The translations under genes and the position numbers were made by a program. A DNA stretch of 64,000 bases from CAVRXQ01 sp963831155 (lineage in GTDB: Bacteria > Actinomycetota > Acidimicrobiia > Acidimicrobiales > Bog-793). The stretch's first letter is position 1, and every line of letters starts with the position of its first letter. Positions 9,051-17,504 of the stretch are shown in pieces. Location: contig CAWHOY010000005.1 in assembly GCA_963831155.1 (NCBI GenBank), positions 806,001 through 870,000 on the forward strand, in the 5' to 3' direction. Below the pieces are notes generated by a model. That model saw only the letters and a program-made list of their open reading frames with translations, did no database searches and was not told the origin of the DNA.

Positions 9051-9097
9051 GCGCCGACCAGGTTATGCGCCGAGTTCGACGCGTCTCGGTGAAGGTG

Positions 9098-10042
9098 TCA
9101 GAAGTACACGGTCTCGGCGACGCGCTCGACAGCTTCGTCGATTGAGCCGGTCCATGCCTCCGACGACAGGTACTTCCAACCGCCGTCGGGAGAGACAACG
9201 ACGATCTTGCCGGAATCGATGTGCCTCGCGCATCGCACCGCTCCGGCGAGCGCGGCGCCCGTCGAGAGCCCAGCGAAGATCCCGCGTTCCGCGAGACGTC
9301 GCGTCCAGACGACCGAGTCGCGTGGACCGATGATCGTCTTGCGATCGAGGAGCTTCTCTCCGCCGAGGTCGGTGAAGATCGGCGGAATGAAGCCGTCATC
9401 CAGGCTTCTCAGTCCGTCGACGTTCTCGCCAGCCGGCGGTTCGATCGCCCATATTTCGATGTCGGGATCCTTTTCCTTCAGGTACCGCCCCACGCCAAGG
9501 AGCGTGCCGCTCGTGCCGAGTCCGGCGACCAAGTGAGTCACGCCGGGAACGTCGCGCCAGATCTCTGGACCCGTCGTCTCGTAGTGCGCGCGGGGATTCG
9601 CCGGGTTTCCGTACTGGTAGAGCATCACCCACTCGGGATGCTGCGCAGCGAGGCTTTGCGCGAGCCGCACGGCGCCGTTCGAGCCCTCGGCTCCCGGCGA
9701 AGAGATGATCTCGGCGCCGAACACCTTCAAAAGCTGACGTCGTTCAACCGAGACGCTGTCCGGCAGCACCACCTTCAGGGGGTACCCCTTCATCCTGCTG
9801 ACGAGCGCGAGTCCGATCCCGGTGTTCCCCGACGACGGCTCGAGGAGCGTCTGTCCGGGCCGCAGCATCTCACGTTCCTCCGCGTCCTCGATCAGATAAC
9901 GCGCGACTCGATCTTTGACAGATCCACCGGGGTTGAGTCCTTCGAGCTTGACGAAGATCCGCGCCGCAGGATTCGGGCTGAGCTCCGAGACCTCGACGAT
10001 CGGCGTGTTGCCGATCAGATCGAGAACGTTGCGGGCAACCAT
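9098..10042 (-). CDS. cysM: CysM-type PLP cysteine synthase (O-phosphoserine:CysO-thiocarboxylate)
   Basis: This 314-aa fold-type II PLP enzyme has the lysine region KLEGLNPGGSVKDRVA (PLP Lys about 44), the substrate loop EPSSGNTGIGLA, the phosphate cradle GLGTSGTLLGVGRYL and a C-terminal SPDGGWKYLS. The short length and adjacency to cysO and mec match the mycobacterial CysM that makes cysteine on the carrier CysO from O-phosphoserine, rather than a sulfide-using CysK. Its function in this organism is inferred from that synteny. Confidence 0.92.
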   Translation of the reverse strand: MVARNVLDLIGNTPIVEVSELSPNPAARIFVKLEGLNPGGSVKDRVARYLIEDAEEREMLRPGQTLLEPSSGNTGIGLALVSRMKGYPLKVVLPDSVSVERRQLLKVFGAEIISSPGAEGSNGAVRLAQSLAAQHPEWVMLYQYGNPANPRAHYETTGPEIWRDVPGVTHLVAGLGTSGTLLGVGRYLKEKDPDIEIWAIEPPAGENVDGLRSLDDGFIPPIFTDLGGEKLLDRKTIIGPRDSVVWTRRLAERGIFAGLSTGAALAGAVRCARHIDSGKIVVVSPDGGWKYLSSEAWTGSIDEAVERVAETVYF

Positions 10043-10059
10043 CGGCTAGTTGGCTTGAA

Positions 10060-10341
10060 CTACTCGGATCCGCCAGCAACTGCAGGAAGGATCGAAACGA
10101 CGTCGCTCGGCGCAACCTTCGTGTCGAGTCGGTCGAGATAACGCACGTCGTCGTCATTGACGTAGATGTTCACGAAACGATGCAGACCGCCGTTCTGCGC
10201 GAGCACCTGAGGCGCGAGCGCCGGGTACCTCCGCACGAGGGTGTCGAGTACCTCGCCGACGGTCGAGCCATCGGCGGATACCCGGGCGTTGCCCCCGGCC
10301 GCACTCCGCAGCAGTGTCGGAAGTCGGACTTCGACGGACAC
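10060..10341 (-). CDS. cysO: CysO-like ubiquitin-fold sulfur carrier with C-terminal GG-Ser-Glu tail
   Basis: This 93-aa MoaD/ThiS-family beta-grasp protein carries sulfur as a C-terminal thiocarboxylate for CysM. It has GEVLDTLVRRYPALAPQVL, the GLHRFVNIYVNDDDVRYLDRLDT core and the conserved VVSILPAVAGG end. The reading frame continues two codons past the diglycine (Ser-Glu) before a TAG stop. The mycobacterial carrier ends at Gly-Gly, so this precursor would need trimming before activation. The adjacent JAMM peptidase is the obvious candidate. Confidence 0.92.
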   Translation of the reverse strand: MSVEVRLPTLLRSAAGGNARVSADGSTVGEVLDTLVRRYPALAPQVLAQNGGLHRFVNIYVNDDDVRYLDRLDTKVAPSDVVSILPAVAGGSE

Positions 10342-10427
10342 CAGTCGCTCCTCTACTTCGAAACTGTCAAATGTTGACCGAATTGGTCAGATTCTACCGG
10401 AGCGCCCAGAAAGGCGATCGGTCTAGG

Positions 10428-10889
10428 TCAGCGGCTCGAGTCCGCGAGGGTTGCGACGTTGTCTTCGACAATCGAGCCGTCGGCGATGCGGTACGACCGA
10501 AGCGTCGGAGTCTCTCCTCGCAACGACACCACGACGTAGAACCACGTCGGATCGGGAGCTTCGGCGACGTCGGTCGGCGATGGGAACGCGTCAGTGTGGG
10601 TGTGAGAGTGGAAGACGCCGACGATCGAGCGCCCCTCATTTTCTGCGGCACGATCCGCGTGGAGTTGGTCCGTCGGGTCGACGAGGTAGCGGCGAGCGGA
10701 CGCAGCCGCGTTTCGCGTCGGATACCACCGATCGATCGGTGCGAGTGTGCTTGTCGCGGCGAGCAAACCGCAAGCCTCTTCCGGATAGCCGGCGATGCAA
10801 TGCGCGGTGAGAGCGCTCACGACATCCCTGTCAATCACGACGCGACGCTGGGTGGGATCTGCACCTCGCAGGCGGGCGCCGGTCGTCAT
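10428..10889 (-). CDS. mec: JAMM/MPN+ zinc metallopeptidase, Mec-like
   Basis: This 153-aa Zn-dependent peptidase is related to mycobacterial Mec, which releases cysteine from the CysO-Cys adduct. The full JAMM signature is visible: Glu in YPEEACGLL and the metal motif HSHTHTDAFPSPTD (H-x-H-x7-S-x2-D). The ATG at 10889 gives the normal length for the family. A longer upstream reading frame is antisense to smpB and was rejected. It lies 86 bp upstream of cysO and 27 bp from the divergent smpB start. Confidence 0.9.
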   Translation of the reverse strand: MTTGARLRGADPTQRRVVIDRDVVSALTAHCIAGYPEEACGLLAATSTLAPIDRWYPTRNAAASARRYLVDPTDQLHADRAAENEGRSIVGVFHSHTHTDAFPSPTDVAEAPDPTWFYVVVSLRGETPTLRSYRIADGSIVEDNVATLADSSR

Positions 10890-10916
10890 GGTTTGAGGAA
10901 GGTACCGTCTCATCTC

Positions 10917-11441
10917 GTGCCTGCGCGCCGGAAATCGACAGGCGCGCCAACGAAAAAGGCGCAGTCCGCCGATACTTCGCACGGGGAGGGCTTTCGCCGC
11001 ATCGCACAGAATCGGCGCGCGCGACACGAATACGACATCCTCGAAACCTTCGAAGCAGGCCTCGAGCTGAAGGGCGCAGAGGTGAAATCCCTGCGTGCCG
11101 GGCAGGTGAGCCTCCAGGACTCCTACGCCCGTGTCGAAGACGGGGAAATCTGGCTGGTCGGCGCCCGCATCGCGCCCTACGAGTACGCAAGCGGGTTCGG
11201 CGCGGTCCCCGCCGACCGGGCACGAAAACTCCTCCTCCACCGCCGCCAGATCGACGAGCTGAAGGGCCGGGTCGCCCAGCAGGCGCTCACGCTTGTTCCG
11301 CTGTCTATCTATTTCTCACACGGACGGGCGAAGGTTGAAATCGCGCTCGCCCGCGGACGTCGTCTTTACGACAAGCGGCGCGCACTAGCCGATCGTGACG
11401 CCGCGCGGGAGGCGGAGCGCGCGATGAAGGGCGCGTACTAA
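10917..11441 (+). CDS. smpB: SsrA-binding protein SmpB
   Basis: This 174-aa RNA-binding protein escorts tmRNA to stalled ribosomes. The sequence has AQNRRARHEYDILETFEAGL, GAEVKSLRAGQVSLQDSYA, the APYEYASGF loop, RKLLLHRRQIDEL and a basic C-terminal tail with KKR-type residues ending in MKGAY. It has a Lys/Arg/Ser-rich N-terminal extension. The GTG at 10917 is used because the longer frame is antisense to mec and cysO. The tmRNA gene follows 151 bp downstream, a common smpB-ssrA arrangement. Confidence 0.95.
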   Translation: MPARRKSTGAPTKKAQSADTSHGEGFRRIAQNRRARHEYDILETFEAGLELKGAEVKSLRAGQVSLQDSYARVEDGEIWLVGARIAPYEYASGFGAVPADRARKLLLHRRQIDELKGRVAQQALTLVPLSIYFSHGRAKVEIALARGRRLYDKRRALADRDAAREAERAMKGAY

Positions 11442-11559
11442 GCCCGAAATCGCTTTGTGACGCAACTGCAAAGGACCACGCACAACCTGCACAACCTTGT
11501 TTGCGGGTGTTCGGGCCTGGCGGAGCCCTTGTCACCCGACGATACGATGGGCATCTGAG

Positions 11560-11580
11560 AGCGCGCTTGCTTCGCGCGCT
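11560..11580 (+). terminator. Stem-loop between smpB and ssrA
   Basis: AGCGCGC and GCGCGCT form a perfect 7-bp stem around a seven-base loop, followed by TTCAATT. It could end smpB transcription, or be a leader hairpin removed when pre-tmRNA is processed at about 11593. A short poly-U run makes it a weak intrinsic terminator. Confidence 0.35.
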
Positions 11581-11592
11581 TTCAATTGACAA

Positions 11593-11944
11593 GGGGGTGA
11601 CAGGCTTCGACCTTGGTTGTCGAGGTGGGAGAAGCGAGCCGTGGTCTCCGGAGCCACGTTAAAGAGCCGGAAACCAAAACAAACGCCGAGCCTCAGCTCG
11701 CGCTTGCTGCCTAAATAGCAGCAACGTCCGTCCGATCCCCGTCCCGCGGATCGGTAGCGGGCGTCATTGAGCGGGACTTACCCGGACTGCGACGTCAACC
11801 CGTCGTTTGGGGACACTTAGGTTGACTGGGATCCTGCGCCGTCGCCGGCGGAGAGGCGGGATCCGAGATACTTCCGCCGGCTGCGCTCGGAGAAGGTCCA
11901 TCAAGATCCCAAGGGACCGGGGTTCGATTCCCCGCACCTCCACC
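11593..11944 (+). ncRNA. ssrA: Transfer-messenger RNA (tmRNA)
   Basis: The 5' end GGGGGTGACAGGCTTCGACC is the universal tmRNA start. The acceptor strand GGGGGTG pairs with CACCTCC at 11935-11941, and the T-arm GGGGTTCGATTCCCC precedes it. The tag reading frame ends in ...AEPQLALAA with TAA at 11712-11714, matching actinobacterial ALAA tags. After the acceptor stem the genome reads ACC then C, so the terminal A of CCA is not encoded. The frame that ends in ALAA is one base off the GCC that would be the expected Ala resume codon (see findings). Confidence 0.95.
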
Positions 11945-12085
11945 CTGTTGGCGAAAGTCCGGGCTTCGTGTTGGCGAAACTCGGATTTTCGGCCTACCGC
12001 GCCGGAACCAGAGCGCTTTGTCGCCTCTCTGGCCCGCGAGCTCAGTCGCAAGGCCAAGAAGGATGCCGCGGATCGGGCGTCTTCG

Positions 12086-12874
12086 TTAGCCCGGCGCCGG
12101 CGGCACGTGGCCGACCTCAGCATCGCTGCCGATCTCAATGACCGGGCGATCCGCTGGATCGAGCCACCGCAGAACCTCGAGGAGATCGGGGATCGGCAGC
12201 GCCACGCACCCCTCGGTCGGGCCACCCACCCAGGCATGCAGGAAGATCCCCGAGCCAGGGGCGTTCGGTCCGGAGATGACCGGGTGCTCGTTGTACTCGA
12301 TCACGGCGAAGTACGGATAGGCGGTCGTTTCGGTCCACAGCGCCTCGGACCAAGCAGCGAACGAGGGGGTCGACCCGCAAGGGACGTGGACAAACTGGTT
12401 GTACTGCGCGCTGTAGGGGTCCTCGTCCCACCAGTCGCCGCAGGCGAGTGGCTGGTACGCCTCGTGCAGCCCCCCGGGATTCGGCTCGTTCCCATACATC
12501 GTGAGCCCGAAGGTGTAGACGCCCGTCGGCGTGGCGTGGTCTCCCTCTCGCCGGACGTTTCGAAGCTCACCGGAGCCAGTTTCAGCCCGCCAGGCCGGAA
12601 AAACCTCCCTCCAGGGCGCAGAGGCGTTCAGGCGCTCGAAGGTGCGGAAGCTCGCGAGGTACTCGGGCGGGTCGTAGGTCGGGCTCGACACGACGATGAG
12701 CTGCCGCGCCGAGGCCGGGATGGAGAAGCGTTCGAGCGACGTGCTGGCGGCCGGCGATGCGTCCGCGACGACAGGGTGCGCTGTCATCGTGACAACGAGA
12801 GCGAGCATCGCGACGGGCACGACTGATCGGACGCGACCGACATAGTGGCGACGAGCTCGAACCAATGGAGACAC
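12086..12874 (-). CDS. Secreted L,D-transpeptidase (YkuD)-like protein
   Basis: This exported protein of about 262 aa has a basic N-terminus and a hydrophobic signal segment (PVAMLALVVTMTAHPVVADA). The C-terminal half has SGIFLHAWVGGPTEGCVALP, matching the YkuD catalytic motif with His, Thr/Ser-x-Gly-Cys and the nucleophilic Cys. GDHATPTGVYTFG upstream is also typical. YkuD enzymes make 3-3 cross-links or modify peptidoglycan in the cell wall. The start is uncertain: the GTG at 12874 gives a normal signal peptide, and an ATG at 12931 is also in frame but has no ribosome-binding site. Confidence 0.85.
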   Translation of the reverse strand: MSPLVRARRHYVGRVRSVVPVAMLALVVTMTAHPVVADASPAASTSLERFSIPASARQLIVVSSPTYDPPEYLASFRTFERLNASAPWREVFPAWRAETGSGELRNVRREGDHATPTGVYTFGLTMYGNEPNPGGLHEAYQPLACGDWWDEDPYSAQYNQFVHVPCGSTPSFAAWSEALWTETTAYPYFAVIEYNEHPVISGPNAPGSGIFLHAWVGGPTEGCVALPIPDLLEVLRWLDPADRPVIEIGSDAEVGHVPPAPG

Positions 12875-12937
12875 CCCCGAAGTCTTGCGTGGCTCACGCG
12901 CCGGCTCGTCGGTCCCCGGGCGACGCTGCATCTGGGG

Positions 12938-14179
12938 TCAGTGGTGTGCCTCCCAGGCGGCCTCCTCACCGGTAACGTCTTGGAGGAGATTGCCGAGCGT
13001 GAGCGAGAACTCATAGCCGTGGTAGCCCCACGTCGGGCCGGTGCCCGCTGCGACAGAGTCCTCGTTCACGACCGGGCGGACGTCCTTTTTCGTGGCGAGG
13101 CTCGTCACCTGGAGCCAGGTCGCCCCGCCTCTCTCGTCACAACGGGCGGAATAGAGGTTTGGGTACGTGACCCACGCTGTCGACACCGACACCGTGAGGT
13201 TCGTTTGTGTGAGGGTGAGGTCGTACGGCGCGAGATCGGCGCTGCCACCGCCGAGCGCCGCGGGATTTACACACGCGATCTGCTCGCCCTGTTTGGCGGT
13301 CTGTCCGGACTGGAGGCTCACCCCTTGTCCGGGTCGGCCGAACACCGAGTCGGCTGGCGGCTCGGAGGGATAGGAAGAAAAGGCGATCGCGCAGCCGGTC
13401 TCGGTCGCGCTCTCGCACAACGGGACCTTGGTGAACGTCGCGCCTACGGTCTTGCCGGTCGGAACCTGGAGATTGCCGCCGACAATGATCGCGACGACGA
13501 GACGACTCAACACCGATGGCTCGTTGTCGATCTCGGTCGAGATGAGATGGATGAGGATTGCGGACCCCTGCGAATCGCCGATCAGGATGATCGGGCGGTT
13601 GTCATCGTCACGGGCGAGAAACGTCTGCCAACTCGACAGAAGGCTGTCGTAAGCGACAGTGAACGTCGAGCGCATGAGGGACTCGTCGCCTGAGAGACCG
13701 TTCTCAACACTCCCCCAGGTCTGCGAGCGATAGACCGGCGCCCAAACGTTGCAGACCCGGGAGAACGGAGCAGCCTCGATGACCGCCGCGCCGACTTCGC
13801 CCTTGGTCACGTTGAGATCGGTATTGCCCGCCCGCTTTTCGCTGACGGTCGGATAGACGTAAAAGCAATCGAACTTTGACGCCACCGAAGAGCTCGGCCA
13901 CGTCGCCGACTTTTGCGAACCGTTCGCCTGCACCGCCGTCACTGCGAGCCCGTACGCGCAGGGATCGTTGGAGGCGCCGGGTCGGCACAGCCAGACCGGG
14001 TTGGTCGACTTTCCCAAGGCACAGGCGGTCGAGCCCGCTACGGCGTCGCCCGTCGTGCCGAGCGCGACGACCAACGTCGCGCCGCAGACCCCGAGAACGA
14101 GACGACTTCGACGTCGAACCCTTTCCGCGCTGCTCCGACCCCCGTCCCCCCACCTTCGCCTTGGTCGCCACATGCGCAT
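12938..14179 (-). CDS. Secreted DUF3089 alpha/beta-hydrolase
   Basis: This 413-aa exported protein has an Arg-rich N-terminus followed by a signal/anchor (LVLGVCGATLVVALGTTGDAVA). The DUF3089 pattern is clear: WLCRPGASNDPC, DCFYVYPTVS, RVCNVWAPVYRSQT, a nucleophile elbow IGDSQGSAILIHLI near residue 210, and PVVNEDSV towards the C-terminus. Several Cys suggest disulfides. Family members are putative extracellular lipases or esterases. Its start faces the tetR gene across 30 bp that contain a palindrome, so TetR control of this gene is likely. Confidence 0.85.
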   Translation of the reverse strand: MRMWRPRRRWGDGGRSSAERVRRRSRLVLGVCGATLVVALGTTGDAVAGSTACALGKSTNPVWLCRPGASNDPCAYGLAVTAVQANGSQKSATWPSSSVASKFDCFYVYPTVSEKRAGNTDLNVTKGEVGAAVIEAAPFSRVCNVWAPVYRSQTWGSVENGLSGDESLMRSTFTVAYDSLLSSWQTFLARDDDNRPIILIGDSQGSAILIHLISTEIDNEPSVLSRLVVAIIVGGNLQVPTGKTVGATFTKVPLCESATETGCAIAFSSYPSEPPADSVFGRPGQGVSLQSGQTAKQGEQIACVNPAALGGGSADLAPYDLTLTQTNLTVSVSTAWVTYPNLYSARCDERGGATWLQVTSLATKKDVRPVVNEDSVAAGTGPTWGYHGYEFSLTLGNLLQDVTGEEAAWEAHH

Positions 14180-14184
14180 AGGTT

Positions 14185-14202
14185 ATCCAATCTTGATAGG
14201 AT
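14185..14202. promoter_or_regulatory. Palindromic operator between DUF3089 and tetR
   Basis: ATCCAATC-TT-GATAGGAT is an 18-bp inverted repeat with 7 of 8 matching positions per arm. It fills most of the 30-bp divergent gap and has the size and symmetry of a TetR-family operator. Confidence 0.65.
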
Positions 14203-14209
14203 CGTCTAG

Positions 14210-14866
14210 GTGGAAGATGACGTCGACCGCCTGCCCCGACGCCGACTGACGCAGTCCGAGTCGAAGGAGCGCACCCGCCGGCAGCTCCTCGCCGCCGCGG
14301 CACGAGTCTTCGCCAATGAAGGGCTCGCCGGGGCGTCGCTCGAGGAGATCGCGGAGCTCGCCGGCTACACGACCGGGGCGCTCTACTACCACTTCGCCAA
14401 CAAAGAACAGCTCTTCTTGGAGCTTTTACGGACGGGGTGGTCGCGTCAGATCGCCAACTGGATCGCCGCCGCCAGCGAGGTCCTCAGGGAGGAAGCCGGC
14501 GACCCCTTCGAGGCGCTCTCTCGGTTCGTCGTTGCCCGCGCGGCGCGAGAAGGCGAGCTCGAGCCCCTGCAAGGTGAGTTCTGGCTCTATGCCCTTCGCA
14601 ACCCGGAGGCGATGGCGGTCGTCGCCGAAAAACTGCGCGAACAGGTCAATGGCCTCCTGCCGGTGATCACCTCCGTGATGCAACGAACGGGCAGCGCCCC
14701 TGGGCTCACTCCTGAAGAGCTGACGACGGTTTCCCTGGCGCTTTTCCAAGGTCTCGTGCGCAGGCGTCGCATCGATCCGGACACCGTTTCCGAAGACCTC
14801 TTTGCCCGGGTTCTCCGGCGGCTCTTTGTGCCCAGTCCGGGATCCGTCCCGTCACCGGTTGCTTGA
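14210..14866 (+). CDS. TetR/AcrR-family transcriptional regulator
   Basis: This 218-aa regulator has an N-terminal helix-turn-helix: RRQLLAAAARVFANEGL, ASLEEIAELAGYTTGALYYHFANKEQLF, the classic TetR pattern at about residues 22-70. The C-terminal domain is all-helical and ligand-binding. It starts with GTG. It is divergent from the DUF3089 hydrolase with a palindromic operator between them, so autoregulation plus control of that gene is likely. Its last 15 bases overlap the 3' end of the convergent aldo/keto reductase gene. Confidence 0.92.
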   Translation: MEDDVDRLPRRRLTQSESKERTRRQLLAAAARVFANEGLAGASLEEIAELAGYTTGALYYHFANKEQLFLELLRTGWSRQIANWIAAASEVLREEAGDPFEALSRFVVARAAREGELEPLQGEFWLYALRNPEAMAVVAEKLREQVNGLLPVITSVMQRTGSAPGLTPEELTTVSLALFQGLVRRRRIDPDTVSEDLFARVLRRLFVPSPGSVPSPVA

Positions 14867-15904
14867 TTCGGCCCAGATGTTGATGCCGCCGTCGGTTGCG
14901 TGCCGGTCGATGGCGACGAGCTCGTCGTTCGAAAACGATGTCTTCGCGAGCGCCGCAACGTTGGCGTCGAGCTGCGCGACGCTGCTCGCGCCGATGAGGG
15001 CAGAAGTGACCCGGCTGTCGCGGAGCACCCAGGCGATCGCCATCTGGGCGAGACTTTGACCTCGGCCCTGCGCGATCTCGTTCAGCGCGCGGATCTTGAC
15101 GAGGTTCTCCTCCGACAACATCTTCGGATCGAGAGAACCGGCCCGCGAGGCGCGCGAATCATCCGGCACGCCGCCGAGGTAGCGGTCGGTGAGCATCCCC
15201 TGGGCGAGCGGAGAAAAGACGATGCACCCCGTACCGAGTTCCTCGAGGGCGTCGAGCAGTCCGGCTTCGATCCATCGGTTGAGCATCGAGTACGAGGGCT
15301 GGTGGATGAGGAGTGGGACGCCAGATGCCCGGAGCAACGCCGCTGCCTCACGGGTGCGTTCCGGCGAGTAGGACGACACCCCCGCGTAGAGCGCCTTTCC
15401 CCGGTGCACCGCCGTCGCAAGCGCGGACATCGTCTCTTCGAGGGGGGTCTCGGGGTCGAAGCGATGCGAGTAGAAGATGTCGACGTAGTCGAGACCCATG
15501 CGCCCGAGGCTCTGATCGAGACTCGCCAATAGGTACTTGCGCGAACCCCACTCGCCGTACGGTCCGGGCCACATGTCGTAACCGGCCTTCGTCGAGATGA
15601 CCAACTCGTCGCGGTAGGGAAGAAGGTCTTTGCGAAGAACGGTGCCGAAGGTCTCCTCGGCCGAACCGTACGGTGGTCCGTAGTTGTTCGCGAGATCGAT
15701 GTGCGTGATACCGAGGTCGAAGGCGCGCCGCAGAATTTCGCGGCTCACTTCCAACGGACGCTGTCCGCCAAAGTTCTGCCAGAGACCAAGCGAGACCTCC
15801 GGCAGTTTCAGCCCGCTGCGCCCGCTCCTTCGATACCGCATGCCTTCGTAACGGTTGGAAGCTGCGAGGTAGGTCATCCCTGGCTCCTTCGACCGGTCTC
15901 CCAT
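14852..15904 (-). CDS. Aldo/keto reductase (YghZ/L-glyceraldehyde-3-phosphate reductase-like)
   Basis: This 350-aa NADPH-dependent reductase belongs to the AKR14-like subgroup. It has MRYRRSGRSGLKLPEVSLGLWQNFGG at the N-terminus, the catalytic Asp/Tyr pair in THIDLANNYGPPYGSAEE, Lys in VISTKAGYDMWPGPYGEWGSRKYL, His in DIFYSHRFDPETPLEE, and SSVAQLDANVAAL near the end. The start at 15904 has GGAGGG six bases upstream; an ATG at 15877 also has a GGAG-like site. The natural substrate is unknown: methylglyoxal or glyceraldehyde phosphates are typical. Confidence 0.9.
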   Translation of the reverse strand: MGDRSKEPGMTYLAASNRYEGMRYRRSGRSGLKLPEVSLGLWQNFGGQRPLEVSREILRRAFDLGITHIDLANNYGPPYGSAEETFGTVLRKDLLPYRDELVISTKAGYDMWPGPYGEWGSRKYLLASLDQSLGRMGLDYVDIFYSHRFDPETPLEETMSALATAVHRGKALYAGVSSYSPERTREAAALLRASGVPLLIHQPSYSMLNRWIEAGLLDALEELGTGCIVFSPLAQGMLTDRYLGGVPDDSRASRAGSLDPKMLSEENLVKIRALNEIAQGRGQSLAQMAIAWVLRDSRVTSALIGASSVAQLDANVAALAKTSFSNDELVAIDRHATDGGINIWAESSNR

Positions 15905-16061
15905 CCTTATCCCTCCGTCAAGACGCGGCTGCCGCTCGTTGCGTCGCTCCACGTCTCGCGCTTTCCTCGCTCCGGCGCGTTCTTCGAAGGCTCAACACGG
16001 CGCCGCATGACCGGCGCGTTCAGACGGGGTTCTTCCGTGCGCCGATGGTCTCAAGCCAAAT

Positions 16062-17504
16062 TCAAACGCTCGACGAGATCGCCTCGGCCGCACACCTACG
16101 GCCCTCTTCGAATGCCGCCTCGTTCAACGAGATCATCGCCGACCGATCCCGTAACGCCGCTCGAATCGATGAAAGGAAGGTCTGCGGCGGAAACACCGCC
16201 GTCACTTCTTGGAGGGCGCCGAGCGCAACGATGTTCTTCACAACTGTCGCTCCAAGGTCCCGCGCGATCGTTGCGCACGGCACGCCGACGACACGGACGT
16301 TCTCGGCGAGACCTTCTGGAATCGTGTCGATCACCGCACTGTCAACGATGATCGTGCCGCCGGGTCGGACCAGCGGACCGAACCTCGCCAGGCTCGGCGC
16401 GTTGAAGGCGACGAGAACGTGGGGGCGCGGCGCGGCGGGTGAAAGCACCTCGCCCTCGGCGACGTGAACGTCCGCGTACGACGTCCCCCCGCGGGACTGC
16501 GGCCCGTAGCTCGGGATGTGTGTCGCATCGAATCCCTCGTTGATCGCGCAGCGCGTGAGGACCATCGCCGCGGTCTGGGCGCCGTCACCCCCGGCGCCGG
16601 CGAATTTGAAGCTGATGTCCTCGCGATCGAGGTGATGCGGAAAGCCGGCCGCGAACCGCGGAGGTGTCGCCGTCGACGCACCGATCGCCTCGACCAGCGG
16701 CTCGCCCGCGTACGACGGCGACGGGATCGCCGGGTACGCCGCCCTCCCCGATACGTCCTTCTTGATACCGAGCGGGAAGACCGGTTCCATTTCGTCTCGT
16801 ACCCAGTTCTCCGCCCCTTCGGGCTCGAGACCCCAGTGAACTGGGCATTCCGAGAGCACCTCGACGAAGGCGAAGCCGTTGCCGCTCACTTGGAAATCGA
16901 GCGCCTTTTTGATCGTGCGCTTGGCGTGTGTTCGGCGCTTGTTGTCGTAGATCGCGACGCGCTCGACGAATACCGGACCGTCGAGAGAAGCGATGAGCTC
17001 GGCCATCTTCAGGGGCTCGCCCGCGCTGCGCGTCCGCCCCGTCGGCGTCGTCGTTGTCTTCTGCCCGAGCAAAGTCGTCGGGGCCATCTGGCCACCGGTC
17101 ATCCCGTAGATGGCGTTGTTGATGAAGATGACGGTGATCGGGATCCCCATCTGGGCGGTGCTCACGATCTCGGCCAGGCCGATCGATGCGAGGTCACCGT
17201 CGCCCTGATAACAGATCACGATCGAATCGGGGTTCGCCGTCTTATGGCCGATCGCGACCGCGGGCGCCCGGCCGTGCGCGGCCTGGGTGTTGCCGACGTC
17301 GAAGTAGTAGTAGCTGAAGACCGCGCAGCCCACCGGCGAGATCAGGATCGTGCGGTCCTGGACGCCGAGCTCGTCGATCGCCTCGGCGAGGAATTTCTGC
17401 ACGATCCCGTGACCGCAACCCGGACAGTACGTCGTCGAGTGCGCGTTGATGCCTTGCGCGCCTTCGTGACGCTCGAACTGACGGTAGAAGACCGAGGTCG
17501 GCAT
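16062..17504 (-). CDS. 2-oxoacid:ferredoxin oxidoreductase, fused beta and gamma subunits
   Basis: This 480-aa protein joins two subunits. The N-terminal 290 residues are the thiamine-diphosphate beta subunit: TTYCPGCGHGIVQKFL, SPVGCAVFSYYYF, AAHGRAPAVAIG, the TPP/Mg motif YQGDGDLASIGLAE-x22-NNAIYGMTGGQMAPTT. The C-terminal 190 residues are the gamma domain with GAGGDGAQTAAMVL, SYGPQSRGGTSYADVH and a VAFNAPSLARFGP segment. Pairing with the delta-alpha gene just upstream (stop and start overlap by one base) gives a complete two-polypeptide enzyme. The substrate, 2-oxoglutarate or branched-chain 2-oxoacids, cannot be fixed from sequence. Confidence 0.93.
   Translation of the reverse strand: MPTSVFYRQFERHEGAQGINAHSTTYCPGCGHGIVQKFLAEAIDELGVQDRTILISPVGCAVFSYYYFDVGNTQAAHGRAPAVAIGHKTANPDSIVICYQGDGDLASIGLAEIVSTAQMGIPITVIFINNAIYGMTGGQMAPTTLLGQKTTTTPTGRTRSAGEPLKMAELIASLDGPVFVERVAIYDNKRRTHAKRTIKKALDFQVSGNGFAFVEVLSECPVHWGLEPEGAENWVRDEMEPVFPLGIKKDVSGRAAYPAIPSPSYAGEPLVEAIGASTATPPRFAAGFPHHLDREDISFKFAGAGGDGAQTAAMVLTRCAINEGFDATHIPSYGPQSRGGTSYADVHVAEGEVLSPAAPRPHVLVAFNAPSLARFGPLVRPGGTIIVDSAVIDTIPEGLAENVRVVGVPCATIARDLGATVVKNIVALGALQEVTAVFPPQTFLSSIRAALRDRSAMISLNEAAFEEGRRCAAEAISSSV

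Noticed and set aside
10314..10916. N-terminal 200 codons of a 375-aa open frame ending in SmpB
   Set aside because: This part is antisense to cysO and mec and does not look like protein. SmpB similarity begins only after 10917.
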